Assembly (NCBI GenBank): GCA_965246935.1
Contig: CBDFGC010000037.1
Location: forward strand, 310,001 to 374,000
Reading direction: 5' to 3'
Origin: JAZKFT01 sp965246935
GTDB taxonomy: Bacteria > Bacteroidota > Bacteroidia > Chitinophagales > Chitinophagaceae
Length of the DNA stretch: 64,000 bases
Part shown: piece after piece, positions 17,780 through 26,682 of the stretch
Layout of the letters: each line of letters starts with the position of its first letter
Position numbering within the stretch: the stretch's first letter is position 1
Program-made: the position numbers and the translations under genes
The notes under the pieces: model-generated
What the model was told of the DNA's origin: nothing
The model's input: only the letters and a program-made list of their open reading frames with translations
Databases searched by the model: none

Positions 17780-18547
17780 TTGTTGTATACTCAAACGCAA
17801 ATAATTTTAGTAATAGCTGTTGTATTACTAACTTCCATCTTCCTGTTTTTTGCTATATCTGTAGTGCGTTATCAGCGTAAATATATCCGTATTCAAAAAG
17901 AGCTGACAAAAGCCGAAGTAAGTACATTGGAAAAAGAAAGGCAACGTATCGCTACTGAGTTGCATGATAGTTTAGGGCCGCTGTTATCGACTGTGAAACT
18001 ACAGATCAACAGTCTGGACACACAAATTCCGGACGACCTGCTCCTGATACAAAAAGCAGGTACCCATATTGACAATATAATGGATAGTATCCGTTTGGTT
18101 TCTAATAGCCTTGCCCCAAAATTATTATCCCGTAAAGGCCTGGCAGCAGCTATCGAAGATCTGGCATTGAATACCCAATCCGTTTTTCCTATTCAGATAC
18201 AGTATGAGCCACAACCTGTCCCACGCTTGTGTGAAGAAGACGAACTTCACATATACAGGATTGTGCAGGAAATTATTCATAACACCATCAAACATGCACA
18301 AGGTAAAAAGCTCATTTTAAAATTATACACCGAAAAAGGATTACTGATCCTGCTGACGGCTGATGATGGAAAAGGATTTGATGCTCTTTTGCAAAAAGAA
18401 GTGGCAAATGGCCTGGGATTGCGTAATATTGAAACCCGGAGCGGTTTATTGAACGGAACGATGGAAATACAGTCGAAACCAGGTGAAGGCACAAAATATA
18501 TTTTTGAATTTCCAATCAATCATTTGCCGGAAAAAAATCCTGTTTAA
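17780..18547 (+). CDS. sensor histidine kinase (HisKA_3 / NarL type)
   Basis: About 255 residues. One N-terminal membrane helix (ILVIAVVLLTSIFLFFAISV), then the HisKA_3 helix KERQRIATELHDSLGPLLST with the phospho-accepting His near residue 62, and a HATPase domain with N box (EIIHNTIKHA) and G box (TADDGKGFD, GLGLRNIETR). There is no separate sensor domain, so input may come from the neighbouring membrane protein. No ATG is available: the frame is open from 17741 and the first plausible starts are TTG at 17780 or 17783. The response regulator starts 1 nt after the stop. Confidence 0.9.
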   Translation: MLYTQTQIILVIAVVLLTSIFLFFAISVVRYQRKYIRIQKELTKAEVSTLEKERQRIATELHDSLGPLLSTVKLQINSLDTQIPDDLLLIQKAGTHIDNIMDSIRLVSNSLAPKLLSRKGLAAAIEDLALNTQSVFPIQIQYEPQPVPRLCEEDELHIYRIVQEIIHNTIKHAQGKKLILKLYTEKGLLILLTADDGKGFDALLQKEVANGLGLRNIETRSGLLNGTMEIQSKPGEGTKYIFEFPINHLPEKNPV

Positions 18548-18548
18548 T

Positions 18549-19220
18549 ATGGATACCAATATCAGGTTAGTAATAGCCGATGATCATGAAATTTTCCTGG
18601 ACGGGCTTTGCCTGATGCTTGGAAAAGCGTCCGATATTATGGTGATTGGTAATGCTGCAAACGGCCGTGAACTACTGGAACTGGTAAATGAACGAAGACC
18701 GGATGTAGTGCTTACAGACATTAAAATGCCGTTGATGGATGGCGTGGAAGTTACAAAGAAACTATCTGAAACATTTCCGGAAATTGGAGTGATTGCTTTA
18801 AGCATGTTTGATGAAGATCATTTGGTAGTAGACATGCTGGAAGCCGGTGCCAAAGGGTACCTGTTAAAAAATGCCGGAAAGAATGAGATCCTGGATGCCA
18901 TACATGCTGTTTATAGCAATAATACTTACTACTGTCGGCAAACGACCAATAAGTTGGCCGGCATGATTGCTAAAAGTAAATTCAACCCTTACAAAAAGAA
19001 AGAAATATTTGCATTTGCGGATAAAGAACGGGAAATCATTCGTTATATCTGTATGCAATTAACCGCACAGGAAATAGCCGACCGGGTTTTTCTTAGCCGC
19101 CGTACCGTGGAAGGCTACCGGGTAAAAATATTAGAAAAGATGAATGTAAAAAACGCTGCCGGTGTAGTGGTGTACGCATTAAAAAACGGGTTGGTAAAAG
19201 AAGAAGACATACTTAGTTAA
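18549..19220 (+). CDS. LuxR-family response regulator
   Basis: 223 residues from the ATG at 18549. The receiver domain has the acidic pair in IADDHE and the phospho-acceptor D57 in VLTDIKMP; conserved T/S and K follow (LSMFDEDH, AKGYLLKNAG). The C-terminal LuxR helix-turn-helix reads DKEREIIRYICMQLTAQEIA then DRVFLSRRTVEGYRVKILEK. It is the direct partner of the kinase one base upstream and binds DNA as a dimer when phosphorylated. Targets unknown. Confidence 0.93.
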   Translation: MDTNIRLVIADDHEIFLDGLCLMLGKASDIMVIGNAANGRELLELVNERRPDVVLTDIKMPLMDGVEVTKKLSETFPEIGVIALSMFDEDHLVVDMLEAGAKGYLLKNAGKNEILDAIHAVYSNNTYYCRQTTNKLAGMIAKSKFNPYKKKEIFAFADKEREIIRYICMQLTAQEIADRVFLSRRTVEGYRVKILEKMNVKNAAGVVVYALKNGLVKEEDILS

Positions 19221-19327
19221 TAATTAACAATGAATAATGGATAATGTATGTAAAAATTAAAGATCATATAAATTAGTACTCATTTGTACCTTTCCCATTT
19301 CAGAATTTAATTATCAATTCTTAATTA

Positions 19328-19574
19328 GGGCTTGCTGAATAACTAAGAAAGCAATGTCCAGCTTATGTTCTAAGGCAAATTTCATTACAGTTGATGCAAG
19401 GTTTTTGAAACAATACCTTTTAAATCCTTGCACTTCTTCTTTTATATCAAAATTTCAGATCAAAAAGAAATGAATTTTGGCTGTTCTATAACCTAATTCG
19501 TTAATAAAGCATTCAAAATACTTTGTAACTTAATAATTCTATTATTACCTGAGTAGAAAATGTTGAGCAAGCCC
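19328..19574. mobile_element. 247-bp insertion-sequence derivative with transposase-end remnant
   Basis: The ends GGGCTTGCT (19328-19336) and AGCAAGCCC (19566-19574) are perfect inverted repeats and both are flanked by TAATTA, a possible target duplication. On the minus strand, between about 19436 and 19328, an open stretch reads GFKRYCFKNLASTVMKF and EHKLDIAFLVIQQAL, which looks like the C-terminal end of a transposase running into the terminal repeat. So this is probably an internally deleted IS, now a MITE. It overlaps the last codons of the adjacent fructosamine-kinase-like gene. Confidence 0.7.
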
Positions 19575-20427
19575 TAATTACCTCCCTTACCCTGCCTATA
19601 TATGCCCCGCCGAACAAGACAGCATGAACCAGCAGCGGATACAACTGAAACAAGGGCAGCCGTTTTTGCCAGCCATTTTGTAAAGGATAAATTTCATTGT
19701 AAGCATCATAAAATTCAGTTGGAAATCCGCCAAATAATTTTGTCATAGCCAGATCAATTTCCCGGTGGCCATAAAATACATCCGGATCATAAATAGCGGT
19801 AGTTATATCATCGTTTATCGATACGGCCATTACATTGCCGCTCCATAAGTCACCATGCAATAAGGCCGGTGGTTCTTCCGGCAACATTGTTTCCAAACGG
19901 CTGCAAAATTTTTCAGCCTGTCGTATTTCTTTTTCTGTAAATACATTCCTGAGCTGTAACATTTTTACTAATGGCATAATACGTTGTTCCCTGTAAAATG
20001 CTGGCCAGCTTTGGTGCCAATCATTTGTCTGCACAATAGAAGCGATATAACTTTCTTCATGCCATCCGAAACTTGTCTGGGTAACTTTATGCAGTTCTGC
20101 CAGCGCTCTCCCAAATTCCTGCCAGTTGTGCTTATCACTGTCAGCTGGTTCCAGCCATTCTAAAACCAGGTATTGTACATTTTCTATTTCGCCTGCATCA
20201 ATTACAGTTGGTACTTTCAATAAAAAGTGTTGTTGCAATACAATTAATCCACGTGCTTCTTTTTGAAACAGCTGCAGGTAAGGATTTGCCGCATTCAATT
20301 TGATGAAGTATTTGCCTTCTACAGTTGTTACACAAAATGCCTGATTAATATCACCACCACTTACGGCAGTAATGCTTATTATTTTCCAATCTTGTTGTGC
20401 TGCTATCTGTTTAAATACCTCATTCAT
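19513..20427 (-). CDS. fructosamine/ketosamine-3-kinase family protein, C-terminus replaced by IS sequence
   Basis: 304 residues from the ATG at 20427. The APH-like kinase fold is complete: SGGDINQAFCVTTVEGKYFIK supplies the ATP-binding loop and lysine, LLHGDLWSGNVM the catalytic loop aspartate, and YDPDVFYGHREIDLAMTKLF the Mg2+ site and helix. FN3K-type enzymes phosphorylate sugars attached to amines, leading to deglycation of proteins or amino acids. The natural end FGGAYIGRVREVI is followed by about 18 residues read from the inserted element (CSTFSTQVIIELLSYKVF), so the stop codon comes from the IS derivative. The core is intact and the enzyme may still work. Confidence 0.88.
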   Translation of the reverse strand: MNEVFKQIAAQQDWKIISITAVSGGDINQAFCVTTVEGKYFIKLNAANPYLQLFQKEARGLIVLQQHFLLKVPTVIDAGEIENVQYLVLEWLEPADSDKHNWQEFGRALAELHKVTQTSFGWHEESYIASIVQTNDWHQSWPAFYREQRIMPLVKMLQLRNVFTEKEIRQAEKFCSRLETMLPEEPPALLHGDLWSGNVMAVSINDDITTAIYDPDVFYGHREIDLAMTKLFGGFPTEFYDAYNEIYPLQNGWQKRLPLFQLYPLLVHAVLFGGAYIGRVREVIRACSTFSTQVIIELLSYKVF

Positions 20428-20525
20428 TGAACAGCGATTTTATACGTTCAAAGTAACCGATTGAAAAGTTTAAAAACTTTTCGATAATTATAGCACCAAC
20501 CAATACCTTCCCGCAAAGTTTTGCT

Positions 20526-21584
20526 ATGCCGCCACTCATACAATTTACCGATGTAGGTCTGTATTGCCCGCAGGGTGATTTTTATATTGATCCTTGGAAA
20601 CCCGTACACCGGGCTATCATCAGCCACGCCCACAGCGATCATGCCCGGTCGGGACATAAACACTACCTGAGCAATACCCTTACCACAACCATTATGCAGG
20701 CACGGCTTGGGAACAATGATTATCAACTGCTTGAATGGAATGACAACCTGCATATCAATGGTGTAAAAGTATCGTTACACCCGGCAGGTCATATCATTGG
20801 TTCATCGCAGGTACGGCTGGAATATGGCGGAGAAGTATGGGTGTTCAGTGGCGATTATAAAACCGAGAATGATGGTATCAGCGGTGAATTCGAGCCTGTG
20901 AGGTGCAATACTTTTATTACCGAAAGCACATTCGGCCTCCCCATTTATAACTGGAAAAAACAGGAAGCTATTTTTACCGATGTACAGCAGTGGGTACTTC
21001 GCAACCATGCGGCCGGCAAAACCAGTGTGCTGATTGCCTACAGCCTGGGAAAAGCCCAGCGCCTCCTCCCCTGCCTTACCCAGGTTACGGATAAAATATT
21101 TGTACACGGCGCTGTTTGGAATATGCACCAGGCATTGTTGAATATTGGCCAGCAATTGCCGGACGTGATCCGGGTAACTCCCGATATGCCGAAAGAAACA
21201 TTTAAGGGCGGTGTTGTAATTGCTCCTCCGAGTGCGGATGGTACGCCCTGGATGCGTCGGTTTTCACCATCGGCCGTGGGAATTTGCAGTGGCTGGATGC
21301 AGGTGAGGGGCAACGCCCGCCGACGAAATGTTGATGGCGGCTTTGCGCTGAGCGACCATGCCGACTGGAAGGGTTTGCTACAGGCAATTAAAGCTACCGG
21401 TGCCGAAAAAGTATATGCAACGCACGGTTTCCAAAGTGCCTTGAGCCGCTATCTGAACGAAAATGGCATCAGTACAGGTGAAGTAAAAACGGAATATGGG
21501 AATGATGAGGAAGAAACAGAGCTGGCGGTTGATGGTCAACCGTTAGCAGAGGTGAATAAGCAATTACCTGATATAGAAGAGTAA
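20526..21584 (+). CDS. ligase-associated MBL-fold DNA exonuclease
   Basis: 352 residues. The metallo-beta-lactamase motif HAHSDHARSGH (H34, H36, D38, H39) near the N-terminus and later HPAGHIIGSSQV and FSGDYKTE are typical of the beta-CASP-like nuclease group related to SNM1/Pso2. It belongs with the ligase-associated exonuclease family that accompanies LigC/LigB-type ATP ligases in bacterial crosslink-repair operons. The ligase gene follows 446 nt downstream on the same strand. The other usual partners (Lhr-type helicase, PdeM-type phosphoesterase) are not in this window. Confidence 0.9.
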   Translation: MPPLIQFTDVGLYCPQGDFYIDPWKPVHRAIISHAHSDHARSGHKHYLSNTLTTTIMQARLGNNDYQLLEWNDNLHINGVKVSLHPAGHIIGSSQVRLEYGGEVWVFSGDYKTENDGISGEFEPVRCNTFITESTFGLPIYNWKKQEAIFTDVQQWVLRNHAAGKTSVLIAYSLGKAQRLLPCLTQVTDKIFVHGAVWNMHQALLNIGQQLPDVIRVTPDMPKETFKGGVVIAPPSADGTPWMRRFSPSAVGICSGWMQVRGNARRRNVDGGFALSDHADWKGLLQAIKATGAEKVYATHGFQSALSRYLNENGISTGEVKTEYGNDEEETELAVDGQPLAEVNKQLPDIEE

Positions 21585-21759
21585 CAGATATACGATTCAT
21601 TTATTACTGTTTTATTTTGCTTACAACTTATCACGGGCAGCATTTTCTGAAAGATATTTATGAGCCCAGCTACATACCTTTTATCAGCTGCATTGGCAGC
21701 CTGTGCCGATGTATCGGCATCGCACTCTTGTACAGAGGTATTTCTATTCAACACATATT

Positions 21760-21804
21760 CCTTACCCTTAGCCCCTACCCGCGGGGTGGAGAGGGGAATC
21801 GCAG
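21760..21804. repeat. degenerate GC-rich palindromic repeat
   Basis: CCCCTACCCGCGGGGTGGAG followed by AGGGG resembles the palindrome next to rpoB (7769-7805) but with a degraded stem. Confidence 0.5.
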
Positions 21805-21924
21805 ATCAATCAGCAGAATTGTTATTCATAAACGGGCCACTGCTGATATAAACGTTGCAATTAATTGTAAGAATCGAATATTTTGAACCCGTTGATAAAT
21901 TTTATAATCATACTAACCCAGAGA

Positions 21925-22017
21925 CACCCCTCTCAAACGCAGCCGCATCCTTTTTCCTTCTCCTTTTGGAGAAGGTGCTAAAGGCGGATGAGGCCGGAGA
22001 GGGGCCGGGAGTGAGGT
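21925..22017. repeat. composite GC-rich palindromic repeat
   Basis: CACCCCTCTC on the left pairs with GGAGAGGGGCC on the right across an insert that itself contains CCTTCTCC/GGAGAAGG. The right end GAGAGGGGCCGGGAGTGAGG matches the tail of the element at 7769-7805. It ends 14 nt before the ligase start codon. Confidence 0.65.
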
Positions 22018-22030
22018 AAATAACACTTTC

Positions 22031-23695
22031 ATGAAAGATTTCGCAGAACTTGTAACAGTGCTTGGTACATCGACGAAAACCAATGACAAGCTTGATGCAC
22101 TGGTAAAATATTTTGGACAGGCGGAAGACAAAGACAAGGTTTGGGTGATTGCGATATTTACCGGTCGGCGCCCTAAGCGTACAGTAAATAGTACACTGCT
22201 GCAACAGTGGTGTGTAGAGATAACAGATATACCTTTTTGGCTATTTGATGAATGCTACCACACGGTAGGCGATTTAGGCGAAGCCATTGCGTTATTGCTT
22301 CCGCCGCCTGCAAAAGAAAGAGCACCCGAAAACGAACGTACGCTGACCGAATATCTGGAAACCTTTTTACGCATTGCAACCGAGGACGAAACCGTACGCA
22401 AATCATTTATTACCGGATGCTGGGCCGAAATGGACGTGGCAGAAAAATTTGTTTTTAATAAATTAATTACCGGTGGTTTTCGTATTGGCGTATCACAAAA
22501 AATGATGGTTAATGCATTGGCCAAAACAGTAGACCTGGAACCGTCTGTTATTGCCCATCGCATCAGCGGTAACTGGGATCCGATGACAACCAAATTTGAT
22601 GAACTATTAAGCGACCCGGGTGCAGAAACAGATATATCCAAACCGTATCCTTTTTATTTAGCATATGCCCTGGACGCCGATCCTGCTACTTTGGGAGAAC
22701 CCGCCGACTGGCAGGCCGAATGGAAATGGGACGGCATCCGTGGACAAATCATTAAACGCAAAGGCGAACTGTTTGTATGGAGCCGTGGCGAAGAACTCAT
22801 GACAGAAAAATTTCCGGAATATCAACTGGTGCATGATTGGTTGCCCGACGGAATTTGCATAGATGGAGAAATTATTACACTTACAACGTCCACGGAAGAA
22901 TTGCCTATGGATATGGGGTTTCTGCCCATGCCATTTGCCTCTTTACAAACCCGTATCGGCCGCAAAACCATTAATAAAAAGCAATTAAAAGAAGCCCCGG
23001 TAGGTTTTATTGCTTATGACCTGATTGAATACAATGGGCAGGACATCCGGCAAAGCCCTCTGCACGAACGGAGAAAGTTATTGGAAGAATTGTTTGCATT
23101 TGTGCATCCGCCTCATTTTGTACTGTCGCCTATTATCCAGTACAATACCTGGGAACAACTCGCCAAAGTTAGAAGCCACAGCCGTGATGTACATGCAGAG
23201 GGGCTGATGCTAAAGCACAAGAATAGTGTATACAAAGTGGGCCGCAAAACAGGTGACTGGTGGAAGTGGAAGGTGGAACCATTAACGATTGACTGCGTAA
23301 TGATTTATGCTCAAAAAGGACATGGGCGCCGTAGTAACCTTTACACCGATTATACATTTGCCGTAAAAGACGGTGAAAAACTGGTAGCATTTACAAAAGC
23401 ATACAGTGGTCTAACCGATAAAGAGTTTGCGCAAGTAGATGCGTTTGTCAAAAAAAATTCTATCGAAAAATTTGGACCGGTACGTACCGTAAAACCGGAA
23501 CTGGTGTTTGAGATTGCATTTGAAGGGATTGCAGCCAGTAACCGGCATAAAAGTGGTGTGGCACTGCGTTTCCCAAGAATGTTACGCTGGCGGCACGACA
23601 AAAAACCAGACGATATTAACACGCTGGAAGACCTGAAGAAAATGTTGGAAGTATATGGAAAACCGCTGGCAACCACAGATGAATCAAATAGCTAA
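22031..23695 (+). CDS. ATP-dependent DNA ligase of the exonuclease-linked (cisplatin-response) type
   Basis: 554 residues. An N-terminal helical DNA-binding domain (about 1-200) precedes the adenylation domain, where EWKWDGIRGQI contains the nucleophilic K232. Further nucleotidyltransferase motifs are CIDGEII, GFIAYDLIEYNG, AEGLMLKHKNSVYKVGRKTG and WWKWKVEPLTID. A C-terminal OB fold follows, ending with the family's RFPRMLRWRHDK motif. It seals nicks using ATP and belongs to the bacterial ligase group encoded with MBL exonuclease and Lhr-type helicase. The start is an ATG at 22031. The last 12 nt overlap the convergent gene. Confidence 0.93.
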   Translation: MKDFAELVTVLGTSTKTNDKLDALVKYFGQAEDKDKVWVIAIFTGRRPKRTVNSTLLQQWCVEITDIPFWLFDECYHTVGDLGEAIALLLPPPAKERAPENERTLTEYLETFLRIATEDETVRKSFITGCWAEMDVAEKFVFNKLITGGFRIGVSQKMMVNALAKTVDLEPSVIAHRISGNWDPMTTKFDELLSDPGAETDISKPYPFYLAYALDADPATLGEPADWQAEWKWDGIRGQIIKRKGELFVWSRGEELMTEKFPEYQLVHDWLPDGICIDGEIITLTTSTEELPMDMGFLPMPFASLQTRIGRKTINKKQLKEAPVGFIAYDLIEYNGQDIRQSPLHERRKLLEELFAFVHPPHFVLSPIIQYNTWEQLAKVRSHSRDVHAEGLMLKHKNSVYKVGRKTGDWWKWKVEPLTIDCVMIYAQKGHGRRSNLYTDYTFAVKDGEKLVAFTKAYSGLTDKEFAQVDAFVKKNSIEKFGPVRTVKPELVFEIAFEGIAASNRHKSGVALRFPRMLRWRHDKKPDDINTLEDLKKMLEVYGKPLATTDESNS

Positions 23696-24052
23696 TGAAC
23701 CTGATTTGCGTTGCAGGAACGTTACCACATTCTCCTTACTCCAGCTTTTACTATCCGGCAGCCAGGCATTTACATGGTCCTTTATCTGCGTCATTATTTC
23801 CCAGGCGCCATTACGGATGGCTGCTGTGTTTAAATGATGTTCGGTATGGTGGTCGGGGGTTACTTTTGCGATGATTTCTCCTTTGTCGTTTCGGAGTGCA
23901 TCGTTGAAAACCCGTCCTACCGGTTGATTTGAATTGGCAAAGACACTATTGCCTAAGATGATACCGATTACGTTGTTGAAACTCTTATCAACGATTGCTT
24001 TTTTATAAAGGTAAGCCACAGTATTACCCTGTTCATCTACCAATATGCGCAT
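23684..24052 (-). CDS. uncharacterised beta-rich protein
   Basis: 122 residues, convergent with the ligase and overlapping it by 12 nt. The sequence shows short strand-turn repeats (GNTVAYLYKKAIVD, NVIGIILGNSVF, QPVGRVFNDAL, GEIIAKV) of the kind seen in small Bacteroidota beta-flower or propeller-like proteins, then a C-terminal part with HHTEHHLNTAAIRNG and WLPDSKSWSKENV. No signal peptide. The fold suggestion is a visual impression only; function unknown. Confidence 0.55.
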   Translation of the reverse strand: MRILVDEQGNTVAYLYKKAIVDKSFNNVIGIILGNSVFANSNQPVGRVFNDALRNDKGEIIAKVTPDHHTEHHLNTAAIRNGAWEIMTQIKDHVNAWLPDSKSWSKENVVTFLQRKSGSLAI

Positions 24053-24148
24053 ATAGAAAGCTTTTAACTGAGCGTAAATGTTGTTACTAATTATTTCTAA
24101 AACAAGTATTGTGCAGATTATCTGGAAAACTTTTAAGTTATCACCAAT

Positions 24149-24772
24149 TTATACAGGGTTAGACCAAGTAAGAACTATATTTTCCATAAAAGCATAACAC
24201 AACGATAATATACGTACTGGATTTCGGTTGATAGTAGTTTCAATTAATCCCGTTATATGCGTTCCGGTAAATGCATTTAACATCAAATGTTCCTTGAAGT
24301 CAATGCCGTTTTCTCCGAGCCATTTGAACATCGTTTCTTTGGCACTCCACGCAAGGGTTAGCCTTTGTATATCAGATAGTGTAGGGCAATCTTTTATCAA
24401 CATTATTTCCTCCCTTTCGGTCAAAAATTTATGCCTGATTTTCAACACCCGGTGTTCAACCGTTTCCACATCAATTCCAACAGGGTGTTCGGTGCTTACT
24501 ATCGCCGCTGCATAATCATCGCAATGAGAGATAGAAAACTGATATGGATGCCCCGGTAAAAATGGCTTGTTGGATTGTATTACTACCACATCCGCTATTG
24601 GAAAATGAGGCACTAAATATTGTAACAAATACCGCCCACACATATGCTGCAGCCGTTTGTGCGGATGTCTGATGTTTTTGCCTGCCGGCACTACCCCATT
24701 AAAAAACGATTCTGGCTCTGTAATATGCCAAACCGCCAGCCGGGTGTTTTCATTAGGGCTACGTGTATACAT
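24149..24772 (-). CDS. 4'-phosphopantetheinyl transferase superfamily protein (Sfp-like)
   Basis: About 208 residues from the ATG at 24772; a GTG three codons upstream is possible. The pattern is complete: FSISHCDDYAAAIVS, then GIDVE with the Mg2+-binding Asp and Glu, and WSAKETMFKW with the second metal Glu and catalytic Lys. These enzymes move phosphopantetheine from CoA to a Ser of carrier proteins (fatty acid, polyketide or peptide synthesis). No synthase cluster is nearby, so it may serve the house ACP. Confidence 0.88.
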   Translation of the reverse strand: MYTRSPNENTRLAVWHITEPESFFNGVVPAGKNIRHPHKRLQHMCGRYLLQYLVPHFPIADVVVIQSNKPFLPGHPYQFSISHCDDYAAAIVSTEHPVGIDVETVEHRVLKIRHKFLTEREEIMLIKDCPTLSDIQRLTLAWSAKETMFKWLGENGIDFKEHLMLNAFTGTHITGLIETTINRNPVRILSLCYAFMENIVLTWSNPV

Positions 24773-24797
24773 TTGGGGCACAGGAAAAGTGTTTAAC

Positions 24798-24938
24798 GTT
24801 CAAAGTTTAAAGTTGTGAACTACGATGTTTGCAGTGTAATTCACATTCTTTTGAATTTTTTAGAAAATTAATTTGGTTACTTGATATAAACAGTAGAAAA
24901 TTTTTGGGCTGCAGAACTTTTAACTTTAAACTTTGAAC
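24798..24938. repeat. inverted repeat pair upstream of dcd
   Basis: GTTCAAAGTTTAAAGTT near 24798 is matched in inverse by AACTTTAAACTTTGAAC near 24922, bracketing about 100 nt of AT-rich DNA. Such TTCAAAGTT-type inverted repeats recur at gene ends in this window's style of genome. Confidence 0.5.
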
Positions 24939-24952
24939 TTTAAACAGAACGC

Positions 24953-25489
24953 ATGATCCTCTCCGACACCCGTATACTGGAAGAACTTTTAAATGGCTCT
25001 ATCAAGTTGGAACCTTTTAGCCGGCAATGCCTGGGTAGCAATAGCTATGATGTGCATCTGGGTGGCACGCTTGCTACCTACCACGAGCATATTCTGGATG
25101 CAAAAAAGCATAACCTGATTAACCATTTTGAGATACCGGAAGATGGTTTTGTTTTATACCCACATGTATTTTACCTCGGTGCTACGCTGGAATACACTGA
25201 AACCCATGCCCACGTACCTTTTCTGGAAGGCAAATCCTCTACCGGTCGTTTAGGAATAGATATACATGCTACGGCAGGAAAAGGTGATGTGGGTTTTTGC
25301 GGTCACTGGACGCTTGAAATTTCGGTAAAGCAGCCTGTCAAAATTTATAAAGGGATGCCTGTGGGACAGTTGATATATTTTCCGGTAGATGGTGAAATAG
25401 CAGTAAAATATAATGAAAAAAAAGATGCAAAGTACAATGCTCAAAGCAGCAGGCCGGTAGAAAGTATGATGTGGAAGAATAAATTTTAA
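24953..25489 (+). CDS. dcd: dCTP deaminase
   Basis: 178 residues, normal length. MILSDTRILEEL is the family start; GSNSYDVHLGG, FLEGKSSTGRLGIDIHATAG (substrate binding, catalytic Arg/Ser region) and GHWTLEISVKQP (catalytic Glu) are all present. It turns dCTP into dUTP for dTMP synthesis. An inverted repeat lies just upstream and the SDR gene follows 65 nt downstream. Confidence 0.94.
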   Translation: MILSDTRILEELLNGSIKLEPFSRQCLGSNSYDVHLGGTLATYHEHILDAKKHNLINHFEIPEDGFVLYPHVFYLGATLEYTETHAHVPFLEGKSSTGRLGIDIHATAGKGDVGFCGHWTLEISVKQPVKIYKGMPVGQLIYFPVDGEIAVKYNEKKDAKYNAQSSRPVESMMWKNKF

Positions 25490-25536
25490 GCTTTGATTGG
25501 TTTGCTTTTACCAGGCATAAGGTTTGGTTATCGCCT

Positions 25537-25544
25537 TACATTTG
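25537..25544 (+). promoter_or_regulatory. candidate -7 element for the threonine dehydrogenase gene
   Basis: TACATTTG fits TAnnTTTG exactly. Transcription would begin close to the ATG at 25555, giving an almost leaderless message unless the second Met (25561) is used. No well spaced -33 TTG is visible, so this is tentative. Confidence 0.35.
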
Positions 25545-25554
25545 CCCGCAAACG

Positions 25555-26508
25555 ATGAGCATGCTTAAAGACAAAATACTGGTAATTGGCGCAAGCGGGC
25601 AAATAGGTGTGGAATTGACATTGGCCTTGCGTAATGTATACGGTAATGCCAATGTTGTAGCAAGCGATTTGCGGGAAGAAAACGAACTTTTAAAGGGTAG
25701 TGGTCCCTACGTAAGTCTCGATGTTATGAACAAGGAAATGTTGCATGTGCAGGTCATCCGCCAAAATATTACCCAGATTTATTTATTAGCGGCCATTTTG
25801 AGTGCTACCGGCGAAAAAAATCCGAACCTCGCCTGGCACCTGAATATGCAGGGCCTTCTGAATGTATTGGATATTGCCCGTGAGGAGCAGGTTAAAAAAG
25901 TATACTGGCCATCTTCCATTGCCGTATTCGGGCCTACCTCACCCAAAATAAATTGTCCGCAACATACCATTATTGAGCCGGCAACTGTGTATGGCATTAG
26001 TAAATACGCCGGCGAGTTTTGGTGCAATTATTATTTCAACCGGTATGGTGTCGATGTACGTAGCATTCGCTATCCCGGGCTTATCAGTTACAAATCGGCT
26101 CCGGGCGGCGGCACAACAGATTATGCCATTGAAATTTTTCATGATGCGCTGGGCGACAGGCACTACGATTGCTTTTTGAAAGAAGACACATATTTGCCCA
26201 TGATGTATATGCCGGATGCCATTCGGGCCACCATTGAGCTAATGGAAGCACCCGCAGAAAAAATTTCCATAAGACATAGCTATAATCTCTGTTCGATGAG
26301 TTTTTCACCGCAGGAAATTGCTTCAGAAATACAAAAATCAATACCGGAATTTACCATCAGTTACCAGCCTGACTACCGGCAAACCATTGCAAATGGCTGG
26401 CCTCAAAGTATTGACGACAGTGTGGCCCGTACCGACTGGAGTTGGAAAGAAGAATACGATTTGCCACGCATGACGGAAGAAATGCTTCATAATATCAAAT
26501 CAAAATAG
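25555..26508 (+). CDS. SDR-type L-threonine 3-dehydrogenase
   Basis: 317 residues. NAD-binding GASGQIG near residues 12-18, catalytic YGISKYAG (Tyr and Lys), and the diagnostic YPGLISYKSAPGGGTTDYAI stretch of the UDP-galactose-epimerase-like threonine dehydrogenases known from Flavobacteria. It oxidises L-threonine to 2-amino-3-ketobutyrate with NAD+, normally followed by cleavage to glycine and acetyl-CoA. The ketobutyrate ligase gene is not adjacent. A strong hairpin terminator follows at 26616. Confidence 0.93.
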   Translation: MSMLKDKILVIGASGQIGVELTLALRNVYGNANVVASDLREENELLKGSGPYVSLDVMNKEMLHVQVIRQNITQIYLLAAILSATGEKNPNLAWHLNMQGLLNVLDIAREEQVKKVYWPSSIAVFGPTSPKINCPQHTIIEPATVYGISKYAGEFWCNYYFNRYGVDVRSIRYPGLISYKSAPGGGTTDYAIEIFHDALGDRHYDCFLKEDTYLPMMYMPDAIRATIELMEAPAEKISIRHSYNLCSMSFSPQEIASEIQKSIPEFTISYQPDYRQTIANGWPQSIDDSVARTDWSWKEEYDLPRMTEEMLHNIKSK

Positions 26509-26615
26509 GCAGCACGCAATAAGCAATCGGCAAATCAGGTTCATGCGATAAAATGAAGGCTATCATTCATTTTAATCTGGTATCATATCTATATGTAAAA
26601 TAAATTACCTATATA

Positions 26616-26652
26616 CAAAGGGCTGCCTCATCACCGAGGCAGCCCTTGTTTT
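26616..26652. terminator. bidirectional hairpin terminator
   Basis: AAGGGCTGCCTC (26618-26629) pairs perfectly with GAGGCAGCCCTT (26635-26646) around a 5-nt loop, followed by GTTTTG. It separates the convergent threonine dehydrogenase and GGxGDGY-repeat genes. Confidence 0.8.
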
Positions 26653-26682
26653 GAAATAATACGAACGGGTTGTTTGCATTAA

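Larger units (their letters stand above)
21585..22030. other. repeat-containing gap between exonuclease and ligase genes
   Basis: 446 nt with no credible gene. It carries two GC-rich palindromic repeat copies (about 21760-21804 and 21925-22017), AT-rich stretches between them, and the ligase start region. The gap suggests that a formerly tight operon has been split by repeat insertion. Confidence 0.6.
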
